Program-made: the position numbers and the translations under genes | From: Flavobacterium urumqiense | GTDB taxonomy: Bacteria > Bacteroidota > Bacteroidia > Flavobacteriales > Flavobacteriaceae | Assembly: GCF_900108015.1 (NCBI RefSeq) | Contig: NZ_FNVP01000019.1 | Span: forward strand, 1 to 41,976 | Length of the DNA: 41,976 nt | Direction of reading: 5' to 3' | In this document: in pieces, positions 17,610 to 25,907 of the stretch | How positions within the stretch are numbered: position 1 is the stretch's first letter | Layout: each line of letters starts with the position of its first letter | Notes under the pieces: model-generated | Databases searched by the model: none | What the model was told of the DNA's origin: nothing | What the model saw: only the letters and a program-made list of their open reading frames with translations

Positions 17610-17966
17610 ATGACAGATAATGAGCGCTTTTTTGCAGCCTATAATTTTCTAAAAGGAAAGGGACATATCAGGACATATGCTGACCTCGCTGAAGTACTTG
17701 GTATTGATAAGGCAGAGCTAAATGATTTAAAAAATGAAAAACAGAAAGTTTCTATTGACAATCTTAGAAGTTTCATAAAAACATACCCCGAGATATCTTT
17801 GAATTGGTTGGTTTTAGAAGAGGGTAGTATAGAAATTAAAAAAAATAATATCCCTACTTTTAATGTAAAAACAGAACTTTTAATATTGCAAAAAGAAAAA
17901 ATTGAAGAACTGGAAAAAGAAATCATAGAACTGAAAATACATCCAAAAAATCGCGATTCCATATAA
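17610..17966 (+). CDS. Small helix-turn-helix protein with coiled-coil tail, module 2
   Basis: A 118-residue protein. Residues 5-60 read as an XRE/phage repressor-type HTH (RTYADLAEVLGIDKAELNDL then KQKVSIDNLRSFIKTYPEIS). The motif LNWLVLEEG is typical of the linker in repressor-like proteins of Bacteroidota. Residues 88-108 (LILQKEKIEELEKEIIELKI) form a coiled coil for dimerisation. It is followed by a weak terminator, box copy 2 and a broken micropeptide gene. The 200 bp in front of it (17401-17609) show no other gene. Confidence 0.7.
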   Translation: MTDNERFFAAYNFLKGKGHIRTYADLAEVLGIDKAELNDLKNEKQKVSIDNLRSFIKTYPEISLNWLVLEEGSIEIKKNNIPTFNVKTELLILQKEKIEELEKEIIELKIHPKNRDSI

Positions 17967-18051
17967 ATAGTGACTGATTCAGTAGTAAATTAGCTAAAAA
18001 AAACATTATATTGTTAGTTATTAATGTTTTAATAATTAGTAAAAGTAATTT

Positions 18052-18075
18052 AAAGATGCTAACATGTTTTTTTTT
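18052..18075 (+). terminator. Terminator behind the second HTH gene
   Basis: AAAGATG, loop CTAA, CATGTTT with one mismatch and a long T-run. Position, loop and stem resemble the terminator at 17151, so it is probably a diverged copy. Confidence 0.55.
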
Positions 18076-18091
18076 TTGGCTTTTCAACTAG

Positions 18092-18128
18092 ATGTCAATT
18101 CGGGATTATTACTTGTCAAAAACGGAGT
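18092..18128 (+). promoter_or_regulatory. 37-bp conserved box, copy 2
   Basis: Left part ATGTCAATTCGGGATTATTA, right part TGTCAAAAACGGAGT; TGTCAA cores again start 21 bp apart (18093 and 18114). It lies 51 bp before the ATG of the second micropeptide, against 50 bp for copy 1. Confidence 0.7.
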
Positions 18129-18179
18129 AACCTACTTTATAATGAAAGTTGAATTTCTCTACCTTTCTATATCTGAGGT

Positions 18180-18315
18180 ATGGAATGGTATAAAATAATA
18201 GGATTTAATTTGTTTTTTAGGTCTTTGCCTGAGAAGGAAGATTTATGAGTTTAGAAGGGATTATAATAAAAATAGTAGGTGGAGGCGTAAAAGAGATAAA
18301 ATATACAGAGCATGA
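18180..18315 (+). pseudogene. Frameshifted second copy of the membrane micropeptide
   Basis: The frame begins MEWYKIIGFNLFF, like MKWYEIIG in module 1, and then leaves register at a run of six T and ends at 18248. One base earlier in frame the sequence continues FLGLCLRRKIYEFRRDYN and runs on basic to TGA at 18313-18315, parallel to FLGLYLRGRFYE of the first copy. Either a homopolymer mutation has broken the gene or slippage on the T-run restores it. A strong terminator follows directly. Confidence 0.5.
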
Positions 18316-18318
18316 AAT

Positions 18319-18355
18319 GCCCCCAAAAAGAATTTAACTTTTTTGGGGCTTTTTA
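18319..18355 (+). terminator. Rho-independent terminator closing module 2
   Basis: GCCCCCAAAAAG, an 8-base loop, and TTTTTTGGGGCTTTTT form a long stem with one bulge followed by T residues. Confidence 0.85.
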
Positions 18356-18898
18356 TTAGTAGAAAAATCAAGTATGATATTGACTTTAAGGACTCGCTAT
18401 TTGTTGCACTAACCGAATAATTTTATTTTTATCCCTCCCGAAGCTTCAGGACTAAACGGAGTCGAAAATCCAGAACCTATATGCTGTATATGAGGATTAC
18501 TAAATTAAGGTAAAAACAGATGAATACGCTGTGAATGTGTCAATGTTGTCGATTGATTGTTAATTATTGCTATTATTTATAAAGGAATAGTATATTCGCT
18601 GACAAACTACTCTTATTAACAAATGGGCATTGCCTTAAACTGTTAGTTAGAGTCGCGAAGCGTATCCGGAAGTTTCGTTTTTTACTGTGATTCTCATTTT
18701 ATGCAGCAACTAAATAGAAGATGATATCGAAAACTAAATATGGTGCGAGGCTCTTTTTTAAGGCATACCGAGTAAATTATTTATATTTGCTTCGAAATGA
18801 TGTATTTAGTGAATAAAAAAAGGTTTCTAGTCTAACGACCGCGCTCGAGATGACGCCTTGAGAATACAAAACCAAAACCAAGATTTTAGCATAAACCA
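18356..18898. other. Intergenic region before the polysaccharide cluster
   Basis: No gene is visible in this 540-bp stretch. It holds degenerate interspersed repeat fragments (for example CCCGAAGCTTCAGGACTAAA near 18438, and CGCTCGAGATGACGCC near 18841). TATATTTG at 18782-18789 fits the Bacteroidota -7 element exactly and could drive the wzm operon, although no clear -33 TTG is found at the right distance. Confidence 0.4.
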
Positions 18899-19768
18899 AT
18901 GATCCACAACGAACATACCAATACCACGTGGCTGTTTGAAATAACACCTAAAAATAAATTCTTCACGCTTAATCTTAAGGAAGTTTGGCAATACAGGGAT
19001 TTGCTAATGCTTTTTGTGAAGAGAGATGTGGTTACCGTTTATAAACAAACCGTTTTAGGACCGCTTTGGTACCTGATACAGCCCTTGTTTACCTCCATTA
19101 CCTTTACCATTATTTTTAATAATTTAGCAGGAATTGATACTGGCACGGTTCCTCCGTTTTTGTTTAATTTGGCGGGAATCACGGTTTGGAATTATTTTAC
19201 GGCTTGTCTTACCGGCACCTCGAATACATTTGGTGCTAATGCAGGAATTTTTGGAAAAGTTTATTTTCCCAGACTGATTGTGCCTATCTCCATAGTGATT
19301 TCTAATTTGATTAAATTTGGAATTCAATTTCTGATATTTATAGCGTTTTATATTTTTTATTATTTAAAAGGAGTCAATGTTGGACTTAATGGTTCTGTCG
19401 TGTTCTTCCCTTTTTTAATTGTACTTATGGGCGTTTTAGGATTGGGATTAGGGATGTTTATTTCTTCTTTAGTAACCAAGTACCGAGATTTTAGTAATTT
19501 GATTGGTTTTGGCGTACAATTGTTGATGTATTTGTCAGCCGTGATGTATCCTATGGCTTTGATTAAAGAAAAATTGCCCGATTATGGTTGGCTAGTGCAA
19601 TACAATCCTTTGGCATATGTGATAGAAACCACTCGCTATATGTTGTTGAATGTAGGGCACATTTCCATTTGGGGATTGGGTTATACCTTCTTAGTAACTG
19701 TAATAGTATTTTTTGTAGGTGTGTTGATTTTTAATAAGACTGAGAAGAGTTTTATAGATACGGTTTAA
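18899..19768 (+). CDS. wzm: Wzm-type polysaccharide ABC transporter permease
   Basis: A 289-residue inner-membrane protein of the ABC-2 family that, with the Wzt ATPase, exports a lipid-linked glycan to the periplasm. Its N-terminal amphipathic part (LKEVWQYRDLLMLFVKRDVV) and the following LGPLWYLIQPL are hallmarks of the family. About six transmembrane segments follow between residues 60 and 285. It is the first gene of the cluster; the ATPase gene lies four genes downstream at 22670. Use of an ABC exporter predicts that no Wzy polymerase is needed, and none is seen. Confidence 0.92.
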   Translation: MIHNEHTNTTWLFEITPKNKFFTLNLKEVWQYRDLLMLFVKRDVVTVYKQTVLGPLWYLIQPLFTSITFTIIFNNLAGIDTGTVPPFLFNLAGITVWNYFTACLTGTSNTFGANAGIFGKVYFPRLIVPISIVISNLIKFGIQFLIFIAFYIFYYLKGVNVGLNGSVVFFPFLIVLMGVLGLGLGMFISSLVTKYRDFSNLIGFGVQLLMYLSAVMYPMALIKEKLPDYGWLVQYNPLAYVIETTRYMLLNVGHISIWGLGYTFLVTVIVFFVGVLIFNKTEKSFIDTV

Positions 19769-19909
19769 TGTAGTGGGAAGAGTGATCAGTTTAATTAATA
19801 GGAATATAGAGTTTTACATATAACCATAAAGATTTCAGGTATTTGGAAAAAAAGTATGGATGTGGTACAATTTATTTATCAACTTACTAAAAATTTATGA
19901 ATTTAAATT

Positions 19910-19987
19910 ATGAAATTTTTAAATGACATAATACCATTCATACAGAAGAAACGGTTTGTTTTGCAAAACCAAGAAATTAATCTATGA
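19910..19987 (+). CDS. Short frame of 25 residues coupled to the aminotransferase gene
   Basis: MKFLNDIIPFIQKKRF and a few more residues end at a TGA that overlaps the next ATG (ATGA). Such an overlap implies translational coupling if the frame is used. It may be the surviving start of a deleted gene rather than a leader peptide. I do not recognise it. The rest of 19769-19983 shows nothing. Confidence 0.25.
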   Translation: MKFLNDIIPFIQKKRFVLQNQEINL

Positions 19988-21060
19988 TAAATGTTACCAA
20001 ATCTTTTCTGCCTCCCATAGAAGAATACAACAAACAAGTACAACGTGCTTGGGATAATCAGTGGCTAACCAATAGAGGGGAATTGGTTTTGGAATTGGAA
20101 GAAAAGTTAAAACACTATTTAAAAATTTCGAATATTGTGGTGACTACTAATGGAACTATTCCACTACAAATTGCCTTAAAATTACTAGGTGAACAAGGGG
20201 ATATTATCACCACACCATTCAGCTATGTAGCCACTACATCGGTAATAGTGTGGGAACACTGCACCCCTATTTTTGTAGATATCCATCCCGAGTATTTAAC
20301 TATAGATGAAACCAAAATTGAAGCAGCAATAACGGATAGAACCACAGCCATTTTAGCCACTCATGTTTTTGGAAATCCTTGCCATGTAGAAGCCATTGAA
20401 TTCATTGCAAAGAAGCATAAACTAAAAGTCATTTATGATGCAGCACATTGTTTTGGCGTGACTTATAAAAATAAATCCTTGTTCGATTATGGGGATGTAA
20501 GTACTTGTAGTTTTCATGCAACCAAACTATTTCATACCGGAGAAGGTGGCGCGATGTTTACTAATGATTCGGATCTACAGCATCAATTGTTTTACAGTCA
20601 TAATTTTGGACACAACGGTCCGTTAACTTTTCATGGATTGGGAATTAATGGCAAGATATCGGAGTTGCAAGCTGCAATGGGATTGGCTGTATTGCCTTAT
20701 ATGAAAACAATTTTATCTGATAGAAAGAAAGTAATTGATTATTATGATGCCAATTTAGATTTTTCAAAACTTCAATCCTTAAAGATAAGAGAAAATACGA
20801 ATTGGAATTATAGTTACTATCCTGTTATTTTTGAGAATGAAAAGCAACTTTTAAAAGTAGAAAAAGAGTTAAACGATCATCAAATTTTTCCAAGACGTTA
20901 TTTTTATCCCTCCTTAAATACAATTGATTACGCTAATGGAGTAGCAATGCCAATTTCCGAAAGTATAGCTTCAAGAATTATGTGTTTGCCTTTATATATT
21001 GGTCTGTGCGAAAATAACTTAGACAGAATAGTTACTTTAATAAACAATAATATATGTTAA
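19984..21060 (+). CDS. DegT/DnrJ/EryC1/StrS-family sugar aminotransferase
   Basis: A 358-residue PLP enzyme that adds an amino group from glutamate to a keto group of a nucleotide sugar. The PLP lysine is Lys181 in CSFHATKLFHTGEGG, with Asp152 in IYDAAHCFG holding the ring nitrogen. TTNGTIPLQIAL binds phosphate. The next gene overlaps by 7 bp and encodes an acyltransferase, so the product is probably an N-acylated amino sugar. The ketosugar-forming enzyme is not in the window. Confidence 0.9.
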   Translation: MINVTKSFLPPIEEYNKQVQRAWDNQWLTNRGELVLELEEKLKHYLKISNIVVTTNGTIPLQIALKLLGEQGDIITTPFSYVATTSVIVWEHCTPIFVDIHPEYLTIDETKIEAAITDRTTAILATHVFGNPCHVEAIEFIAKKHKLKVIYDAAHCFGVTYKNKSLFDYGDVSTCSFHATKLFHTGEGGAMFTNDSDLQHQLFYSHNFGHNGPLTFHGLGINGKISELQAAMGLAVLPYMKTILSDRKKVIDYYDANLDFSKLQSLKIRENTNWNYSYYPVIFENEKQLLKVEKELNDHQIFPRRYFYPSLNTIDYANGVAMPISESIASRIMCLPLYIGLCENNLDRIVTLINNNIC

Positions 21061-21701
21061 TAGTTGGAGCCAACGGATTTGCTAAGGAAGTTTTAGAAGT
21101 TTTACATAATTTAAACCAATTAGAAAATCTGGTTTTTTATGATGATATAAATGATGCTTTACCTGAAAAATTATTTGGAAAGTTTCCAATTCTGAAAACG
21201 ATGCAAGAGGCATCTATCTATTTTAAAACTATAAATAATCATTTTACGATAGGAATTGGAAATCCTTTTTTGCGAAAAAAATTACATGATACGTTCATAT
21301 CTATTGGGGGTGTATTCTCCTCAACCATTAGTCCATCAGCAGTTATTGGTAATTTTGATGTTCAGATTGGATTAGGGTCCAATGTGCTGTCCGGAACTGT
21401 TTTTTCTAATAGTACGATTCTTGGAATAGGGTGTATAGTTTATTATAATTCAATAATTACACATGATTGTAGAATTGGCGATTTTGTAGAAATTTCTCCA
21501 AGTGTCACTTTGTTAGGTAGATGCAGTATCGATTCTTATTCGCAAATTGGAGCGAATACAACAATTTTGCCAGATGTGGAAATTGGAAAAAATGTAATAA
21601 TTGGAGCAGGTTCTATAGTTACTAAAAACATCCCCGATAATTGTGTGGCGGTCGGTATTCCTGCCAAGATTATTAAAAAGTTAAATCCTTTAGAATTTTA
21701 A
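21054..21701 (+). CDS. PglD/NeuD-family sugar N-acyltransferase
   Basis: A 215-residue protein. Residues 1-80 are a small Rossmann-like PglD_N domain (MLIVGANGFAKEVLEVLHNL), and residues 90-212 are left-handed beta-helix hexapeptide repeats (IGDFVEISPSVTLLG, VEIGKNVIIGAGSIV). The family moves an acetyl group from acetyl-CoA to an amino sugar. The 7-bp overlap with the aminotransferase gene shows the two act together. Confidence 0.85.
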   Translation: MLIVGANGFAKEVLEVLHNLNQLENLVFYDDINDALPEKLFGKFPILKTMQEASIYFKTINNHFTIGIGNPFLRKKLHDTFISIGGVFSSTISPSAVIGNFDVQIGLGSNVLSGTVFSNSTILGIGCIVYYNSIITHDCRIGDFVEISPSVTLLGRCSIDSYSQIGANTTILPDVEIGKNVIIGAGSIVTKNIPDNCVAVGIPAKIIKKLNPLEF

Positions 21702-21702
21702 A

Positions 21703-22641
21703 ATGGAACAACTTCCTAGAGTTAGTGTTTGCATGATAACCTATGCCCATGAAAACTATATTCGGCAATCTGTTGAAGGTGTATTGATGCAAGAATGTAA
21801 TTTTGAGGTAGAACTCATCATTGTCAATGATTGTTCTGCTGATGATACAGATGCAGTGATTGAAGATGTTTTGAACAATCATCCGCGAGCTTCATGGATC
21901 AACTACATAAAGCATGAAAAAAATATTGGAATGATGCCCAATTTTATTTTTGCAATGAAACAGTGCAAAGGTAAATATATTGCTCTTTGCGAAGGTGACG
22001 ACTATTGGACCGATCCTTTAAAACTGCAAAAACAATTTAATTTTCTAGAGGCCAATCCGGATTATGTTATTCACAGTGGCTCTGCTAAAATATTGTATGC
22101 TAAAGAAGATGTTAGTGAAATTGTTTTAGGAGACACATCAGGTAAAACAGACTTTGTAGTGGAGGATTTTTATACTAAAAATAATTTAGTTACCTGTACT
22201 GTACTGTTTAGAAATATAGTGCAAAACTATCCAGATTCATTTACAACTATTACTTTTGGGGATTGGTTTTTGTATGTGGTTTTATTGCATAAATCAAAAT
22301 CAAAAGCATTTGTTAGTAATGCTATTTTTTCCGTTTATAGAGTTCATGAAGCGGGTGCTATGAAGCAGTTAGCGCAGATTGAAAAAATTGATGCTCATTT
22401 TCAGCAAATTAAAACTATAGAAGAATACATAAAATACAAAAAAAAGTCTATTCAAGACAGTAAAAATATTAATGGTTATTTTCGAAATAAATTCATGCTA
22501 TTTTTAGATGAAGGTTTATATGCTAGAGGATTTAGAACTTTAGTAATAAATATTAAATATTGTAGTTTTCGAACTAATTACATGAGTTATGTAAAATTAT
22601 CAATAAAACATTTAATTAAATATAAAAAACTGGTTGAGTGA
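21703..22641 (+). CDS. GT2-family glycosyltransferase
   Basis: A 312-residue GT-A enzyme. It starts RVSVCMITYAHENYIRQSVE, and ELIIVNDCSADDT follows. The metal-binding motif is CEGDDYW at about residue 100. GDWFLYV near residue 187 contributes the catalytic acidic residue. It begins one base after the acyltransferase stop codon, so it is in the same operon. Donor and acceptor are not known. Confidence 0.88.
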   Translation: MEQLPRVSVCMITYAHENYIRQSVEGVLMQECNFEVELIIVNDCSADDTDAVIEDVLNNHPRASWINYIKHEKNIGMMPNFIFAMKQCKGKYIALCEGDDYWTDPLKLQKQFNFLEANPDYVIHSGSAKILYAKEDVSEIVLGDTSGKTDFVVEDFYTKNNLVTCTVLFRNIVQNYPDSFTTITFGDWFLYVVLLHKSKSKAFVSNAIFSVYRVHEAGAMKQLAQIEKIDAHFQQIKTIEEYIKYKKKSIQDSKNINGYFRNKFMLFLDEGLYARGFRTLVINIKYCSFRTNYMSYVKLSIKHLIKYKKLVE

Positions 22642-22669
22642 AAGTTATGTTACCCCCTAAATAAGAACA

Positions 22670-23905
22670 ATGAGTAAAGACATTATATTAAAAGCCGAAA
22701 ATATCTCCAAGCAATACCGTTTGGGGCAAGTAGGTACTGGTACTTTAACCCACGACCTGAATCGCTGGTGGCATCAGATTCGTGGTAAGGAGAATCCATA
22801 TTTAAAGATTGGGGATGTCAATGACCGCAGTACTAAAGCCACCAGCGACTATGTTTGGGCTTTGCGGGACATTAATTTTGAAGTAGAACGAGGTGAGGTT
22901 ATAGGAATCATTGGGAAGAATGGGGCAGGTAAATCTACCTTATTAAAGATATTATCCAAAGTTACTGCACCCACAACTGGAAATATTAAATTTAAAGGTC
23001 GTGTTGCTTCCCTGCTGGAAGTGGGTACGGGATTTAATGGTGAAATGACAGGACGAGAAAATATATTTCTGAACGGGGCTATCTTAGGAATGACCAAAAA
23101 AGAGATTGCTTCTAAATTAGATGAAATAATTGATTTCTCTGGTTGTGATCGTTATATAGATACACCCGTAAAAAGATATAGTTCTGGAATGACAGTTCGT
23201 TTGGCTTTTGCAGTGGCAGCTTTTCTTGATCCCGAAATTTTGATAATTGATGAGGTTCTCGCTGTGGGCGATGCTGAGTTCCAGAAAAAGGCCATTGGTA
23301 AAATGCAGGATATTTCTAAACAAGGAGGAAGAACGGTATTGTTTGTGAGTCATAATATGACCGCAGTAAGACAATTATGTACTAAAGGAATTTTATTAGA
23401 AAATGGCAATATAAAAATGCATTCAGATATGCAATCAGTTTTAGATGAGTATACTAAATCATCTAAAAAACAATCCGAATTTAAGTATCTAATTAAAGAA
23501 GACAAAACTTTGATTTCAAAAATTGCAATAAAAAATCAATTTAATTATCTGACAAATGTGTTTCAGTATAATGATGAAATAATAATAGAAATAGATGTTA
23601 TTGTTAATAATCCTAAAGTTTCATTGTCAATATTTATTAAAGATAATGATTTTAATTTAATCTTTATTGATGAATATCCCGTAAATGAGTCTGGAAAATT
23701 TAAGATAATAATCCCGACTGGTTTTTTGTTAAAATCTACGTATTATGCTGATGTACATTTATATAGGCCAAATATAAATTTTTTTGATAGTAAAAAAGAT
23801 GAGGTAACTTTTATTATTGAAAATTACCCTGATAAATTTTCTATGTACGATAATGTGAATTGTGGAATTATCAATAGTCCTTTAGTCTGGTCTAAAATAG
23901 GATAA
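22670..23905 (+). CDS. wzt: Wzt-type polysaccharide ABC transporter ATPase with C-terminal glycan-binding domain
   Basis: A 411-residue protein. Residues 1-250 are the ATPase: Walker A GKNGAGKST (82-90), signature YSSGM (170-174), Walker B LIIDE (191-195) and SHNM (237-240). Residues of about 265-411 are a Wzt_C-like beta-sandwich, which in O-antigen systems binds the end of the finished chain. Its presence predicts a capped or terminally modified glycan. It is separated from wzm by three biosynthetic genes. Base composition becomes markedly AT-rich after residue 250. Confidence 0.93.
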   Translation: MSKDIILKAENISKQYRLGQVGTGTLTHDLNRWWHQIRGKENPYLKIGDVNDRSTKATSDYVWALRDINFEVERGEVIGIIGKNGAGKSTLLKILSKVTAPTTGNIKFKGRVASLLEVGTGFNGEMTGRENIFLNGAILGMTKKEIASKLDEIIDFSGCDRYIDTPVKRYSSGMTVRLAFAVAAFLDPEILIIDEVLAVGDAEFQKKAIGKMQDISKQGGRTVLFVSHNMTAVRQLCTKGILLENGNIKMHSDMQSVLDEYTKSSKKQSEFKYLIKEDKTLISKIAIKNQFNYLTNVFQYNDEIIIEIDVIVNNPKVSLSIFIKDNDFNLIFIDEYPVNESGKFKIIIPTGFLLKSTYYADVHLYRPNINFFDSKKDEVTFIIENYPDKFSMYDNVNCGIINSPLVWSKIG

Positions 23906-23948
23906 ATGTTTTTCTTTTAAAAAAAAATTGAAAAGATATAAAATAAAA

Positions 23949-24647
23949 ATGATAAAGAAAGCTATTAGAAAGGGAATTCAAAAACTGATAAAGGTTTTTT
24001 TTGGAGTTAATTCATATTTGTATTTCATAGTCTGTAATGATGAAAATTTAAATTTATTTCATAATAAGAATTCATTTTTATATTCAGAAAAAGGTTTAAA
24101 AACTAAATTATATCCACCATATAAGGCATTTAAATCTAGTATTGGAGACTACACTTATATTGCCGAAAATTCCAAAATAAATAGTACTACAATTGGTAAA
24201 TTTTGTTCAATAGGTCCTAATTTGAGTTCGGGATGGGGTATCCACCCAACAAATGGTATTTCAACCCATCCAATGTTTTATTCTACTTTAAAACAAAATG
24301 GGATGACATTAAGTACCGAAGATAAAATAGAAGAAACAAAGTCTATTTTAATAGGAAATGATGTGTTTTTAGGAATGAATGTGTCAATTTTGGATGGAGT
24401 TACAATAGGGGATGGGGCGGTAATTGGAGCTGGAGCATTAGTCTCTAAAGATATTCCACCCTATGCTGTAGCCGTTGGGAACCCTATAAGAGTGATTAAT
24501 TATAGATTTGATGAAAAAACAATTCAAAGGCTTTTAGAGTTAAAATGGTGGGAGAATAAAGAGGAAAAATTAAATTTAATTGAAAAACATTTTTTTGACA
24601 TTGAAGAATATCTAAAGATTATGGAAGAAAAGAAATCGACAGATTAA
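23949..24647 (+). CDS. Hexapeptide-repeat (left-handed beta-helix) O-acyltransferase
   Basis: A 232-residue protein from the ATG at 23949; a TTG at 23928 would add seven residues. Residues of about 70-195 carry hexapeptide repeats (IGDYTYIAENSKI, IGKFCSIGPNL, IGNDVFLGMNVSIL, IGDGAVIGAGALVS). The insert with WGIHPTNGISTHPMFYS is the CatB/xenobiotic acyltransferase type. It probably acetylates a hydroxyl group of the glycan, which could be the cap read by Wzt. Confidence 0.85.
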   Translation: MIKKAIRKGIQKLIKVFFGVNSYLYFIVCNDENLNLFHNKNSFLYSEKGLKTKLYPPYKAFKSSIGDYTYIAENSKINSTTIGKFCSIGPNLSSGWGIHPTNGISTHPMFYSTLKQNGMTLSTEDKIEETKSILIGNDVFLGMNVSILDGVTIGDGAVIGAGALVSKDIPPYAVAVGNPIRVINYRFDEKTIQRLLELKWWENKEEKLNLIEKHFFDIEEYLKIMEEKKSTD

Positions 24648-24651
24648 TAAA

Positions 24652-24732
24652 ATGTCATATATTAATAAACTCACCATTAACACCATCAATTACAACACCC
24701 TTGCAGGCTCGCTACGCTGTCATGACAATTGA
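24652..24732 (+). pseudogene. Possible 5' fragment of a GT2 gene joined to an interspersed repeat
   Basis: The short frame MSYINKLTINTINYNTLAG resembles the start of a GT2 enzyme (typically LTIITINYN), then runs into a GC-richer stretch, GCTCGCTACGCTGTCATGAC, and stops. This stretch looks like an interspersed repeat. The remaining gap to 24965 shows no gene. Confidence 0.3.
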
Positions 24733-24965
24733 CGCAGGAGTATAATGGTAACCCTCATTATGATACTAAGAAAAAAGCTTATTTTTATTAATACGGAGAG
24801 TAGTAAAAGTTATCTAAAACGAATTTATTAACTTTTTTAGATTGCAAAAAAATTGCGAAATAGAAAACTACAAAATTTACAAATATTAGGATTTTTGGGA
24901 TGGTAAGCCATGCGAGACATTTGTTATTTACTATTATTTAAAAAATATTTACAGAAAAATTATAA

Positions 24966-25877
24966 ATGAAATTGTTCCTATATTTAATTCAGGGTAGAAA
25001 AAAAAATGTTTTAAAATATTCTTATTTGCAAAATGATCATTCGGATTTAATAGCATTAACTTTTGATGAAGCTATCGAAGAAAAGGAATTACGGTCTATT
25101 GAAAATATTTTCTTTCCGAGAAGTACCTGGGCAGAGGGAAGGAACAAACAATTGGCACTAGCAAAAAAAATTGAAACTAAGTATTTATACTATATCTTTA
25201 TTGATGATGATGTTGAGTTTATAAAAGGAAATTTTTGTGTTTTTGAACAAAAGCTTTTAGACAACAAACCTGCAATTGGAGTGCCATTATTGACAGTTAT
25301 TAAAAATAGTAATAGGTACAATAAAAAATTGGCAATACAGCATCCGATTGCATTAGATGCACAGGTTCAGGCATTTCACTATAAGGTGATAGATGAATCT
25401 ATAGTGATGCCATTAGAAACTAAATTTGATAAATTAAGTTGGTGGTATTCTTGTGAAATAAATCATTTCTTAATTTTATCATTCTACAAAGATTTTGTCA
25501 TGCAATTTAATGATATCGTTGTTGATAATATTGGACATTATTGGAATGTAGAAACAAATGTTTCAAATGATGCAAACAGCAGTTATTTGGGTGGAATTTC
25601 TGCTGCGGGCTTAGAACAAATTAGAAGTTTTATTGAGGAAAAATATGGTAAACAGCCCAAATTGAAGAATAGTTTATTTCATGATAGTAAATACCCTAAA
25701 TCTAATTACGACTCAAAAGATGAGATCCATCAATTTATTCATAATCTAAACAAAGGAAAGATTAAAAAATGCATAAAATTAATAATGGTTTATATGAAAT
25801 CATTGTTAAATAGGTATCCAAATTCCTTAATAATTAACGAAAAGAACGTTAAGAGTTTTGATTCTACTACGATTTAA
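24966..25877 (+). CDS. Putative glycosyltransferase (GT-A type), family uncertain
   Basis: A 303-residue protein without membrane segments. YIFIDDDVEFIKG at about residue 77 resembles a metal-binding DXD motif of GT-A enzymes, and FPRSTWAEGRNKQLALAKKI before it matches the region that contacts nucleotide in related families. DKLSWWYSCEINHF near residue 160 is distinctive. I cannot assign a CAZy family. It opens a very AT-rich stretch of about 6 kb, perhaps acquired separately. Confidence 0.55.
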   Translation: MKLFLYLIQGRKKNVLKYSYLQNDHSDLIALTFDEAIEEKELRSIENIFFPRSTWAEGRNKQLALAKKIETKYLYYIFIDDDVEFIKGNFCVFEQKLLDNKPAIGVPLLTVIKNSNRYNKKLAIQHPIALDAQVQAFHYKVIDESIVMPLETKFDKLSWWYSCEINHFLILSFYKDFVMQFNDIVVDNIGHYWNVETNVSNDANSSYLGGISAAGLEQIRSFIEEKYGKQPKLKNSLFHDSKYPKSNYDSKDEIHQFIHNLNKGKIKKCIKLIMVYMKSLLNRYPNSLIINEKNVKSFDSTTI

Positions 25878-25907
25878 AATAGTTTAATAATTAATTGAGA
25901 AATTAGA

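Noticed and set aside
18541..18600. Fifth copy of the 37-bp box
   Set aside because: Only GTTGTC and a TATTATTT-ATAAAGGA stretch agree, with a large gap; this is within chance for such AT-rich DNA.
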